64,000 bases of DNA, taken from positions 1-64,000 of the forward strand of contig JBBIUE010000017.1 in NCBI GenBank assembly GCA_037440405.1, in the 5' to 3' direction. Below are positions 18,324 through 26,805 of the stretch, piece after piece. The first letter of the stretch is position 1. Each line of letters starts with the position of its first letter. The DNA comes from JANMGV01 sp037440405. Its GTDB lineage: Bacteria > Planctomycetota > Planctomycetia > Pirellulales > Pirellulaceae. The translations under genes and the position numbers were made by a program. The notes under the pieces are model-generated. The model did no database searches and had not been told where the DNA came from. It saw nothing but the letters and a program-made list of their open reading frames with translations.

Positions 18324-19538
18324 CTACTGGTCGTCGGCTTTCGGCTTCAGTTGGATTCGATCTCCGAACTTGGCTTTCAGTTTCTCGCCAACAAAATCTG
18401 TCAGCCCCTTGCCTCGAAGATTTCGTGAATCACCAAGAATCTCTCCTGTATCGCCATCCACTAAAAGAGTAAACGGAATGGCACTGACGTCGTAGCGTTT
18501 CCCGAGATCGGTGTACCAAAATTTTCCTTCATAAATTTGCGTCCAAGGCAGCTCGTTCTTTTCGAGAAATTCATTCAGCTTTTCGGTCATGTCCTCTCGA
18601 TCGAAACTGATTCCCAGAATTTCAAAACCGTCTTCGTTCCAAGTCTTGTACGCTTCCTTCATGTGAGGAATTTCTCCGATGCATGGCCCGCACCAAGTAG
18701 CCCAGAAATCCATCATCACGATCTTTCCAGCGTAGTGCTTCGGGAAATCGAGCTCGTTCCCATCAAGTGTCGTCGCTGTAAACGGAATAACCGGTTTTCC
18801 AATCGACAGGTCCGGTGGAAGCGGCATCATGGGGAGTTCACTTTCCGCCTTGGAGAGGTGGAGTTTGCCATCCTTGACCTCCAAAACGTAAGTCGTGCCG
18901 GTGAAATTGAATGGCTGACCCAAAGTAACTCGTTCGTAATTCATGCTCAACTTGCCGTTTCCATCGCGATCGACCGGCAAAGATGCATCACTGGAAATTG
19001 ATCCGGAAACGAATGTGGTCATTACGTTGCCGTCCAAGTCCAACGAGTACTCGTATCCGTAATCCGAGTAGAACAACAGAGTATTCTTTAAGGCTTTCCG
19101 CGATTCGTCATTCGGATCAAAGCGATAGAGCTGAATGGTCCCATTGTTACCATCAGCCAGTTGAACCTCGCACGAACCCGAATACATACCGTTGTCTTGG
19201 CGTTTCCATTCCGCTGCGACATCGTTCGTCAAATCTCGATCGCCATTCGAGTCGACGAACAGTCGGGCCGCTTGGTCTTCCGGTTCGTCGAGAATGACCA
19301 CCCACTCTTGATCGCCTAGCTGAAGGATTCCGAACTTTGGAGCGACCAAGTTGTCCGGAACGACCTTGACAATGTCTGCTTCCTTGTCGAGTTCCGCTCG
19401 AATTGGTCGATATCCTCCCACCTTCCGCGTAACCCCATTGGGTAAGAATTTACTCGGAACTTCATCGCCAACAGCAATTGCTGGCGACATGGCACAGCAG
19501 GCGAGAATCGACAGAAATCGGATTCCGGTTCGTTTCAT
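18324..19538 (-). CDS. Exported TlpA-like thioredoxin with N-terminal beta domain
   Basis: Secreted thiol-disulfide protein. A signal peptide (MKRTGIRFLSILACCAMSP, cleavage likely near AVGDE) is followed by a beta-rich region to about residue 260. That region holds two Asp-rich loops, VDSNGDRDLTND and VDRDGNGKLSM, which look like dockerin/EF-type calcium loops. The C-terminal thioredoxin domain has MMDFWATWCGPCIGEIPHM with the CGPC-type redox pair, then ISFDRE and the cis-Pro region VSAIPFTLLVDG. ATG 19538 was chosen because the signal peptide begins there; an upstream extension is polar and unlikely. The protein presumably reduces or oxidises envelope proteins in the periplasm. It lies 88 bases downstream of the ABC/PspA operon and may be co-transcribed with it. 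Confidence 0.87.
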   Translation of the reverse strand: MKRTGIRFLSILACCAMSPAIAVGDEVPSKFLPNGVTRKVGGYRPIRAELDKEADIVKVVPDNLVAPKFGILQLGDQEWVVILDEPEDQAARLFVDSNGDRDLTNDVAAEWKRQDNGMYSGSCEVQLADGNNGTIQLYRFDPNDESRKALKNTLLFYSDYGYEYSLDLDGNVMTTFVSGSISSDASLPVDRDGNGKLSMNYERVTLGQPFNFTGTTYVLEVKDGKLHLSKAESELPMMPLPPDLSIGKPVIPFTATTLDGNELDFPKHYAGKIVMMDFWATWCGPCIGEIPHMKEAYKTWNEDGFEILGISFDREDMTEKLNEFLEKNELPWTQIYEGKFWYTDLGKRYDVSAIPFTLLVDGDTGEILGDSRNLRGKGLTDFVGEKLKAKFGDRIQLKPKADDQ

Positions 19539-19626
19539 GATTGATGGTCCTGATTGCAAGAGGAAGGGAGGGCGCAGATGTGACGCAAAAAGTACAGGGG
19601 GGCAACACATGCACTATGAGTATACA

Positions 19627-20550
19627 TCAATCCATGTCCAGCTGAGAATCACCGTTCGACTCAACCTTGGCGGCAGCGATCTCGTTCCAAAAAGACACGT
19701 ATTTGGTGTGATGCTTGACGTAGGATGGCTCAAAAACCGCCCTCCGAAGTTCTTCCCGCTGTTCGATAAATTTCGAAAAGTCCCGCGGATCTTCCGGGCG
19801 AAAAACTGGACTGGGCCGGTCATAAACTACTGTGGCGCCTTTGTCGGAATCAGTATGAAAACGGGATAGTCCGATGACCCGATCAGCAACATACAGTGCT
19901 TCGTTCAGTTCGTGCGTCACAATAATGATGGTGTATGGCGGTGGGCGCTTCTCAGCTCGGGCTTGCAAATTCTCCTTATAAAATTGCAAGAGCATCATCT
20001 GAAGCGATTCCCGCGTATTCTCATCCAATGCTCCGAACGGCTCATCAAGGAGCACGACTTTCGGTTGCAGGATGAAGGCTTGCGCGATGGCAACGCGTTG
20101 TTTCATGCCTCCCGACAGTTGCGATGGATAGCGCCCGTGGGCCGCATGAAGGTTGACTCGATCCAAAAACTCGCGTGCTCGTTGCCGATGCTCACGCCGT
20201 TTTCTCAAGAAATTGGGAAGCCCCAGAATGCGACTGAATAGGGATGTGCCATCCAAGGTTAATCCGAATGCAACATTGTCTTCGGCAGTCAGAAAATCAT
20301 ACAGAACATAATTCTGATAGACGATGCCGACGTCACGATCCGGGGCTCGCATTTCACGTCCGGCAGCCAGGACTTTGCCTTCCTTGGGTGGGTCCGTTCC
20401 GAGAATGGCTCGCAGAAGCGTCGTCTTGCCGCAACCACTCGGTCCCACGATTGCAACAATCTGACCCGCAGCGATCTGAAGATTGACGTTGTACAGTACG
20501 CGAAAAGATCCAAAGTAGTGATTAAGGTCGATGATCTCTAACGCGTACAT
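19627..20550 (-). CDS. ABC transporter ATP-binding protein (TauB/SsuB/NrtD type)
   Basis: Cytosolic ATPase of a nitrate/sulfonate/taurine-type importer. Walker A is GPSGCGKTT near residue 37, Q-loop YQNYVLYDFL, signature LSGGMKQRVAIAQAF, Walker B VVLLDEPFGALDE, H-loop IIIVTHELNEAL. A C-terminal extension of some 60 residues rich in charged residues goes beyond the usual 250-260 residue length. A perfect AAGGAGG ribosome site at 20560-20566 (complement) decides the start. It is the last gene of a nine-gene unit and couples to the permease 63 bases upstream. Substrate cannot be told from the ATPase. Confidence 0.93.
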   Translation of the reverse strand: MYALEIIDLNHYFGSFRVLYNVNLQIAAGQIVAIVGPSGCGKTTLLRAILGTDPPKEGKVLAAGREMRAPDRDVGIVYQNYVLYDFLTAEDNVAFGLTLDGTSLFSRILGLPNFLRKRREHRQRAREFLDRVNLHAAHGRYPSQLSGGMKQRVAIAQAFILQPKVVLLDEPFGALDENTRESLQMMLLQFYKENLQARAEKRPPPYTIIIVTHELNEALYVADRVIGLSRFHTDSDKGATVVYDRPSPVFRPEDPRDFSKFIEQREELRRAVFEPSYVKHHTKYVSFWNEIAAAKVESNGDSQLDMD

Positions 20551-20613
20551 CCGCAGTTACCTCCTTGGTCATGCGATCGGCGCTCGACTCTAATTCGAAT
20601 CATCATCGCTCTT

Positions 20614-21423
20614 CTACTCCCCAAACCACGGGAAGAGTTTTCGGCGGAAGTTGAGCAAAGCCCACTCCATCAATAGTCCAGACGTACCCAAGATGACGAG
20701 GTAGATGTAGACCACACTGAGGTTCAAAATGCGAGATTCCATGCGAATTCGATACCCCATCCCTTGTCCGCCCACCAGCATTTCTGCAGCAAGCAAGAAC
20801 ACCATCGCAGGCCCAATTTGAAGTCGAATGTTGTCCAAAATCCTCGGAAGTATCTGCCGAAACATCACGTCAAGAATGATCTCTCCATCCGATGCTCCGA
20901 GCGTATAGGCTTTGTTAATCGCGTCATCCGACACGTCCTTGCGCGCCGCCTGGTAAACGGACTGTGCCATCGTAAAAAAGATGCCCAAAGCAACCATGGC
21001 AGTAAACATCTTTTGATCGGTTCCGACCATCACGAAGTAGACTGGCATCATCGCCGTGGGCGGAATTTTCGAAAGAAAAGATATCGCGGGACTGAGCAGT
21101 GCCTCCACATAACGATACGCTCCCATCGCAACGCCTACCATGACCGAAAGAATGACCCCGACCAACATCCCGAGAAAGAGACGCAGATAGGTCGCTCCCA
21201 GGTCCGACCACAACATTGCCGGCTTCGGGCTAGTCTCCGAGCCCTGTGGTTTCAGAATCTTCTGAAAGCCAGCTTGGAAGCCCGACAGGCTCGGCAAAAT
21301 GGTTTGCTCGGGATTTTTTTGCGTCTGCCTGATCGAGAGCCAACTGTAGAGGCCGATCAGGATCGCAAATCCGACCAAACTCAATGTCGCTACCAGCCAT
21401 CGCGGGATCGGACGTCGAATCAT
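20614..21423 (-). CDS. ABC transporter permease (TauC/SsuC type)
   Basis: Inner-membrane BPD_transp_1-fold permease of the NitT/TauT family. A first membrane helix lies at residues 10-30 (LVATLSLVGFAILIGLYSWL), followed by a periplasmic stretch. Then come the five-helix core with MLVGVILSVMVGVAMGAYRY and the EAA loop KAYTLGASDGEIILDVMFRQ, the coupling segment that contacts the ATPase. Length 269 is typical. It starts 18 bases after the substrate-binding lipoprotein gene and has a GGAG element before its ATG. Confidence 0.92.
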   Translation of the reverse strand: MIRRPIPRWLVATLSLVGFAILIGLYSWLSIRQTQKNPEQTILPSLSGFQAGFQKILKPQGSETSPKPAMLWSDLGATYLRLFLGMLVGVILSVMVGVAMGAYRYVEALLSPAISFLSKIPPTAMMPVYFVMVGTDQKMFTAMVALGIFFTMAQSVYQAARKDVSDDAINKAYTLGASDGEIILDVMFRQILPRILDNIRLQIGPAMVFLLAAEMLVGGQGMGYRIRMESRILNLSVVYIYLVILGTSGLLMEWALLNFRRKLFPWFGE

Positions 21424-21441
21424 TGCAACTCCATCCCCGAT

Positions 21442-22617
21442 TCAATTTCCAGACGGAGTCGCACCTGCGCGAATCGCCTTCAGGTAGCTCAGATCAAAAT
21501 TTAGCTGCGCATCCAACGAATCAAAACTAACCGTCGGGTTCTTCTCGCAGATTCCATGTTCCAGACAGAACTGAGCGACAGCAGGCATCGTTTCCTTCTG
21601 AAATTTCTGGCTCTCTAAAAGCTTCAGCGCTGCTTCCGGATTCTGATAGAACTTGGTTTGCTCGACGACTAGCTTCATATCGTCGAGTCCCAAATTGCTG
21701 AATTTTGCTCCGATCGCAATCAGCGTGTCATTGCCCTTCGCTGGATCGGCCAGTCGCCGGTTCATTTCGTAGTAGGTATCCAGCACGGCCATCGCAAACA
21801 TCTTGCCTCCTGGACGATCGAGAGCGTCCTTCGCGACGACGACCATATCAATGATCTCTTCCGGAATCGCCGTTGAATCGAACAGCAATTTTGCATTCTT
21901 TTGAGTTCTCAAGGTCTGAAGTACGAACGGATTCCAGACCATAATCGAGCGGACGGAGGCGTCTCCCGTTTGCATCGCGGTTGCAGCGAGTGACGGGTCC
22001 ATTTGCTGGAACGGAAAATCCTTTGGCGATTTACCTTTTAGCGTAAGGATGCGCTCGAAGGCATACTGAGAAACGCTCCTCTCCAACCCGAACGTCGCTT
22101 TCCCCGCCAAGCCGTCGAGGTCATCGATCCCTACGGTGATACAGGCGTCTGCACCATCGCTCGTCGACGTTGGAAGTATCGCAACTGCGGTTCGGGAATT
22201 GGCAGGCCCAAGAATGTCCATGTTGGTGATGCAAACAGCATCAGCTTGCGAGGCACCATAAAACTGAATGCAAGTGTCGTAGTCGGTTTGCTTCAAAACG
22301 ATATCCACGTTCCACTTCTTTTCCATGTCCCCGAGCTTGCCTTCCGCCTCGTCAATGAGTCCTTGTTCGGCGGCGACGCCAAAGACACTCCAAGACGGAT
22401 ACTCGCTCCAAGCCAAACTAAACACGGGGGGCTTCGAACTTGGGTTTAACGATGTTCCGTTGACGCCCGTTGCAGCAGTTGAACTCCCCGAAATGTCGCT
22501 CTTGCCGTCGCACCCCGTGGTTAGGAGCATGCCTGCGGACAAAAGAACGCAACCGATCCAGCTCGTGTGGACGAAGAAACGCCCAACAGAAACTTTCGCA
22601 TGATTGAATCGACACAT
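21442..22617 (-). CDS. ABC transporter substrate-binding lipoprotein (NMT1/TauA type)
   Basis: Periplasmic-binding lipoprotein of the NMT1/SsuA fold. A signal peptide ends in a lipobox, LLTTGC, giving a lipidated Cys about residue 36. The mature protein opens with SLAWSEYPSWSVFGVAAEQG, the typical first beta strand plus helix, and QADAVCITNMD resembles SBPs from urea-carboxylase-region importers. The later VRSIMVWNPFVLQTLR matches the second-lobe hinge. ATG 22617 was chosen because a GGAGG lies about nine bases upstream and it gives a proper signal peptide. Ligand unknown. It pairs with the adjacent permease and ATPase, and the same operon encodes two further SBP-like proteins carrying OmpA domains. 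Confidence 0.88.
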   Translation of the reverse strand: MCRFNHAKVSVGRFFVHTSWIGCVLLSAGMLLTTGCDGKSDISGSSTAATGVNGTSLNPSSKPPVFSLAWSEYPSWSVFGVAAEQGLIDEAEGKLGDMEKKWNVDIVLKQTDYDTCIQFYGASQADAVCITNMDILGPANSRTAVAILPTSTSDGADACITVGIDDLDGLAGKATFGLERSVSQYAFERILTLKGKSPKDFPFQQMDPSLAATAMQTGDASVRSIMVWNPFVLQTLRTQKNAKLLFDSTAIPEEIIDMVVVAKDALDRPGGKMFAMAVLDTYYEMNRRLADPAKGNDTLIAIGAKFSNLGLDDMKLVVEQTKFYQNPEAALKLLESQKFQKETMPAVAQFCLEHGICEKNPTVSFDSLDAQLNFDLSYLKAIRAGATPSGN

Positions 22618-22670
22618 CACAGTCAGACCTCCGTACCAATGAAGAAAAAATGAAGTGGGAACTCGATCCA

Positions 22671-23480
22671 TCACGCTTCGGGAATTCGAGTTTCAGCCGC
22701 CGAAGCTTCGGTCGATTCCTTCTTGGCAGCCAAGCCAATGAGTCGATCGAATTCATCATCGGCCTCGGTGTTCTGAGCATATTCGAGGAACTCGTTTTCA
22801 GCCCGCTTGGCATCCAAACCGGCCAGCTCCCGACTGACACGGGCATTGGCAGACGCCTTGGATCTCAATTCTCGAAGTTCGCGAAGTTCCTCGGATGTGC
22901 GATCATTCGCAAGTCCGGTCATCATGTCCGCAATCTGCTTTTCCTCCTTAGCTGACAGGACTTCGGCGACGGCGTCATGCTTTTCATCCTTGAGCTTTTC
23001 AAGCTCTCGCATGAGAGATTGAATTTGAGTTTTGTGCCCCGCGATATTGGTAACCATGGTCTTCAAATCTTCATCCAGCTCAGCCGCTCGTGCCTGTTTC
23101 TCCGCGAGCGTTGATGAGAAATCTTTGAAGGCGGCCTGGCACTTGATGTACTCAGGATCCGATTTCACGGCAGCCGGATCGCCAACGTACTTGTCGACGA
23201 TTTGTTTCGCGCGGGCGGCGGCTCCGGCCTTCAACTTCTCCAACTTGGAGATTTCATCCGTCAAAGCGCGAAGTTTTTCCTTTTTCGACTCTTCCTGTGC
23301 GATCATGGCACTGATCGCATCTTTGTACTGCTGCAAACGCGCTCGCTTGTCCTCCAGAATGCGATCATAGCTCGCCATCATCACGCCGGGATTCATATCC
23401 AGCGTCTCACGAGCCTTGTTGATACGAAAGGTTATCAAGTATCCCAATGCTCGAAAGTACTTGCCGATTGCCTTAAACAC
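22671..23480 (-). CDS. PspA/IM30 family membrane-remodelling protein
   Basis: Member of the ESCRT-III-like PspA/Vipp1 family, which coats and repairs stressed inner membranes. An N-terminal amphipathic helix (MFKAIGKYFRALGYLITF) is followed by an almost unbroken coiled coil of roughly 190 residues with the NPGVMMASYDRILEDKRARL block and repeated heptads. An acidic tail ends the protein. Length 269 is slightly above classical PspA at about 220. The start is GTG with AGGAG ten bases upstream. It sits 19 bases after the coiled-coil membrane protein and 53 before the SBP lipoprotein, so it is structurally part of the transporter operon rather than a pspABC-style regulon. Confidence 0.88.
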   Translation of the reverse strand: MFKAIGKYFRALGYLITFRINKARETLDMNPGVMMASYDRILEDKRARLQQYKDAISAMIAQEESKKEKLRALTDEISKLEKLKAGAAARAKQIVDKYVGDPAAVKSDPEYIKCQAAFKDFSSTLAEKQARAAELDEDLKTMVTNIAGHKTQIQSLMRELEKLKDEKHDAVAEVLSAKEEKQIADMMTGLANDRTSEELRELRELRSKASANARVSRELAGLDAKRAENEFLEYAQNTEADDEFDRLIGLAAKKESTEASAAETRIPEA

Positions 23481-23499
23481 TGCTCTTCTCTCCTATGGG

Positions 23500-24225
23500 C
23501 TATTCCCGCAAAAACTCGTAGTTTGGACCAGATTCCAGTTCCCGCATACGTTCTTCAGTTCTCTTAGCAATGCGAAGGGAGGTATCCAGCTCATCGCGCA
23601 ATTGGCTGAGATCCACATTCCGCTCGCGTGCCATGAGATCCCGATATTGTTTGGCGACATCTTCCAAATGGTCAACTGCAGCCTTGACTTCTTGGAGAAT
23701 TTGCTCGCGCTGGTGAATGACATTGACTCGCTCTGCTCCTGCCAGACGCTCAGACGATTCCCAGTGCTTGTAGGAGCGTTCGAGTTGCTGAATCGCCGAT
23801 TCAAACAACTGCCGAACTTGCAGAACGATCTCGCCGCTACGCTTCTCAACTCCAGGACGGCTCGCCACCTCCTCAAAATCGTCTTTTGCCGTTCGCAGCA
23901 GAAGCAAATAGTCCTGCGTTCGCGAGTCCCGGTCTCGACGCAACATTTTCTGTAACTCGCTGAGTCGGCGATTCTCCTCATCTTTGGCTTTCTGACGAAT
24001 TTCCTGAATAACTTTGTCGCTGATCTTGTCCGTCAAAAAGATGAATCGCGTCGCCATCCACCCCGTACCACCCAAAACTCCGACTAGACCCGCTATGTCC
24101 AATGGAACCGATCCACCCATAGCCCAAGAGAGAATCCAAGCAGAAACTCCGCCGACGATCGGGAGGACGACCGACGGAGCCAACATGATCTCCTGAAGGA
24201 TTCGCTGTTTTAAGTTTTTGAACAC
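23500..24225 (-). CDS. Membrane-anchored coiled-coil protein partnering PspA
   Basis: Unrecognised 241-residue protein. Two hydrophobic segments near residues 15-36 and 41-60 (VVLPIVGGVSAWILSWAMGG and IAGLVGVLGGTGWMATRFIF) form a hairpin anchor. About 170 residues of charged heptad coiled coil follow with no Cys. The C-terminus is cytosolic if the hairpin inserts normally. The start is GTG, 41 bases after the SBP/OmpA gene. Lying directly before pspA, it is a plausible membrane tether for PspA, analogous in role (not in sequence) to PspB/PspC or LiaF-like partners. That role is inference. Confidence 0.75.
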   Translation of the reverse strand: MFKNLKQRILQEIMLAPSVVLPIVGGVSAWILSWAMGGSVPLDIAGLVGVLGGTGWMATRFIFLTDKISDKVIQEIRQKAKDEENRRLSELQKMLRRDRDSRTQDYLLLLRTAKDDFEEVASRPGVEKRSGEIVLQVRQLFESAIQQLERSYKHWESSERLAGAERVNVIHQREQILQEVKAAVDHLEDVAKQYRDLMARERNVDLSQLRDELDTSLRIAKRTEERMRELESGPNYEFLRE

Positions 24226-24266
24226 GTCGCCTAACGATCAAGCTTGCAGTACCGGAGCAGAAACGA

Positions 24267-25826
24267 TCAAAACGGAAGTTGCCCCACGACAAACGTCACG
24301 CTGGTCTCGCCGGTGATCTCACCTCCCGTTGCCCGCATGCGAACTGCGGGAATTCCACGAGTGGAAAGATATTCTAAAGCAGCTTGAGCTCGCTTGGCAG
24401 CCAGGGTCTTGTTCGCTTCCAAATCGCCGACGGATGATGCGTTTCCGCGAATCATTAGATAATAATGCGGCCAAGATGCAAGATTCACTGCCAATTCATC
24501 AAGAATGACACGACTCTGCTCGGTCAACCGGTCCGTTCCTCTCGCAAAAACCAACTGCGGCGTGCGCAACGTTCCCACGGGAATCAGTTCACTCCATTGC
24601 TCTTCGCTCAACTTCGGCAAGTCAGCATCCTCGCGGATTTTCTCGTCCTTCATGCCAGGAAAGAAATTACGGCTGCGCAATGACTGCAACGGTCCCTCGA
24701 AAAATAGATTCTTCAACTCCATTGGACCATGCTTTTCTGCCAGTGCCCCCGTCGACTTGAGAACTTGATGAATCCGCGTCAACATGTCTTCGATGTGCAT
24801 GACTCGCCCAGGCTCGAGTCCGAAATGTGCAAAGTTCTCAATCGTGTTTTTCCAAGCAATCGATTTCACCAATCGATCCGCTTGAGCGTCTGACAATGTC
24901 GTGCCAGACTGCTTCGCATCCATTTTGATCAGCTTTTGCATCTTCTGAGAAAAAGCGCCGTCGTCCGCGCTTTGTCTCTCAAAACTGTAACGTGCCCGAA
25001 AGTAGGACTCCAAAAATTCTTCGACCATTGGTTGATTCTTCAACAAGAAATCGCGGCTGACGACCAACGTGTCGATGATGTATCCAGTAAATCGCGAACT
25101 ATCGACCAACGTGCCGACTTGATCATTCGCCAACAACACGGAAACGTAAGGCTCCCAGGTCACATAGACGCGCGGCGACGATGGCGTCGCTGCTTTGTAA
25201 GCCTCGACTACCGCCTCCGGAGATTCGACGCGCACGAATGGATCTTTCGCCATCCGCGAGGAATCAAAGTCATGCATGATCACCCGTGCTAACGTCTCGC
25301 TCGGAGAATCACCCACCAATACGAATCGCGTCTCTGCGTTATTGATGGAGTCCAAACTGGGAAACTTGGATCGGTAGGCCACCACTGCGTCCGCACCGTT
25401 GGTCTCGTCGATCAGGCCAACGATCGTGGCAGGGGGAAACGTGCGAGAATCGCTCGTCTTAATCAAAGCATCTGCGGGAAAAACCGCCATCTGCAGCTTT
25501 CCCGTTTCCAAGTCCGACAAGCGTCGAGGATAATCGGCCTGATCGTCAACAATATTCAGCCGTATCCCGCGCTGCTTCAACTCGTTATCAAACGCTTCCG
25601 ATCTCAGGATCGCATAGCCAGAAAACGAGTCGATTCCCAAGTTGATTTCCATCTTGTATCGACTCGATCCCTGCGTTTCACGGAGCTTCTGCTCTTGCTC
25701 AGCTTTTTGCTGGACTTCTCTCTCCGCTGCCTTTTTCGGCTGAAGTACGAATTTCCATAGCAGCACACCCACACCCAGGATGAGCAACCAAACGATCGAT
25801 GCCAGAAGCAACTTGGATTTCGACAT
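24267..25826 (-). CDS. Membrane-anchored substrate-binding protein fused to an OmpA-like domain
   Basis: A 519-residue fusion. An uncleaved N-terminal membrane anchor spans residues about 5-27 (LLLASIVWLLILGVGVLLWK), then a charged linker. An NMT1/TauA-type solute-binding fold covers about residues 60-330, with INLGIDSFSGYAILRSEAF and KLQMAVFPADALI. A C-terminal OmpA-like region from about 415 has LVFARGTDRLTEQS, then ANKTLAAKRAQAALEYL. The Arg of the peptidoglycan-binding site is kept, but the Asp of the usual GHTD loop is replaced (IRGNASS). ATG 25826 was chosen: it overlaps the vWA stop by one base (TGATG). It would face the periplasm, tethered to the inner membrane and possibly touching the cell wall. 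Confidence 0.8.
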   Translation of the reverse strand: MSKSKLLLASIVWLLILGVGVLLWKFVLQPKKAAEREVQQKAEQEQKLRETQGSSRYKMEINLGIDSFSGYAILRSEAFDNELKQRGIRLNIVDDQADYPRRLSDLETGKLQMAVFPADALIKTSDSRTFPPATIVGLIDETNGADAVVAYRSKFPSLDSINNAETRFVLVGDSPSETLARVIMHDFDSSRMAKDPFVRVESPEAVVEAYKAATPSSPRVYVTWEPYVSVLLANDQVGTLVDSSRFTGYIIDTLVVSRDFLLKNQPMVEEFLESYFRARYSFERQSADDGAFSQKMQKLIKMDAKQSGTTLSDAQADRLVKSIAWKNTIENFAHFGLEPGRVMHIEDMLTRIHQVLKSTGALAEKHGPMELKNLFFEGPLQSLRSRNFFPGMKDEKIREDADLPKLSEEQWSELIPVGTLRTPQLVFARGTDRLTEQSRVILDELAVNLASWPHYYLMIRGNASSVGDLEANKTLAAKRAQAALEYLSTRGIPAVRMRATGGEITGETSVTFVVGQLPF

Positions 25827-26770
25827 CAACGCTTCCTGTTGCTAGATAAAATGATCACGATCATCGCGATGGCTAAGAACCCGAAGCCTAGACAACATCC
25901 CCCCCCCAGCAACCCACTCCAGAAGGAATTCGCCGGAGCCGGCTGTTGAAAATTGCCTGCCCAAGGCTCTTCGGCAGGGCCAGACTGGCTCGCCACTGCA
26001 TCGCGCAATTCGCCGAGTGGATTCTCGTTCAGCTCAACAGGGGCGTTGTTTGGTTTCGCCAGCGCCCCTAAGATCGCGGACGCCAGCTCATCGGGCAGCG
26101 GTGCGATCCACTCGTAATCCGATTCCGCTCCGTCATCAGTCCCTTGGGATTCCGCCAAGATTTCCGAAATTGCCCGCGAGAATTGCGACTCATCGTCGGC
26201 GCGTCGATACGATCGAACCTGTGTGGCCAAGGAATGATTCTGAGCCATATCCACGCCGATGACGTCTACGGGAATTCCGCGTGCAAGCACTCCGGGCAAA
26301 ATTCGGCGCAATCGATCCGCGTCCGTCGCTTCGCCATCCGTCGCCACGATCAATCGATACGAACCGTAAACCTGCTTCGATCGCATCGTCAGCAGTTCGT
26401 TCATCGCTTGCTCGATTCGCTGTCCAAGGGGCGTTCCTCCTTCGGCTTTCAGCGACTGAACCCGCGACTTGGCCTGCATCCGATTGATGGGGCCCAATGG
26501 AACAAGCCAATAATTGTTTTGCTTTTCGCCATTGAGCAACAAGATTCCCAACACCGTATCGTCGGGCAAGGAATCGATGACTTGGGTCAGCGCCTTCTTA
26601 GCAGCATCGATTCGAGTGATTCTCGTCTGGCTCGCTTTCATCCGTTCAGCCATCGAGCCACTGTCGTCGAGCAGGATCACGACGGTGTCAGCAACAGCGA
26701 TTTCTTGCGTCATTTCGCTGAACACTACCATGCAACCAAGGAACCCCAGCGACCATAACCATCGCGACAT
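25826..26770 (-). CDS. vWA-domain membrane protein
   Basis: Exported von Willebrand factor A protein. A signal peptide (about residues 1-27) is followed by a complete vWA domain whose metal-ion-dependent adhesion site shows VVILLDDSGSMAERM near residue 31 and the downstream Asp in VATDGEATD. A low-complexity linker of about 80 residues ends at a C-terminal membrane helix (LGFGFLAIAMIVIILSS) with a basic stop-transfer tail SNRKR. The domain therefore projects into the periplasm. In other systems vWA proteins pair with AAA+ ATPases (MoxR/vWA logic); here the AAA+ gene is two genes upstream. A G9 run at 25899-25907 just before the anchor could slip. Confidence 0.88.
   Translation of the reverse strand: MSRWLWSLGFLGCMVVFSEMTQEIAVADTVVILLDDSGSMAERMKASQTRITRIDAAKKALTQVIDSLPDDTVLGILLLNGEKQNNYWLVPLGPINRMQAKSRVQSLKAEGGTPLGQRIEQAMNELLTMRSKQVYGSYRLIVATDGEATDADRLRRILPGVLARGIPVDVIGVDMAQNHSLATQVRSYRRADDESQFSRAISEILAESQGTDDGAESDYEWIAPLPDELASAILGALAKPNNAPVELNENPLGELRDAVASQSGPAEEPWAGNFQQPAPANSFWSGLLGGGCCLGFGFLAIAMIVIILSSNRKR
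25899..25907. repeat. Nine-base G homopolymer in the vWA gene
   Basis: C9 on the plus strand, G9 in the coding strand. It codes Gly-Gly-Gly immediately before the C-terminal membrane helix of the vWA protein. Such runs can slip in replication; see the matching observation in the findings. Confidence 0.9.
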
Positions 26771-26805
26771 GAGCCTATCTCTCCGTACGAGCGGAAGTTC
26801 GAACG

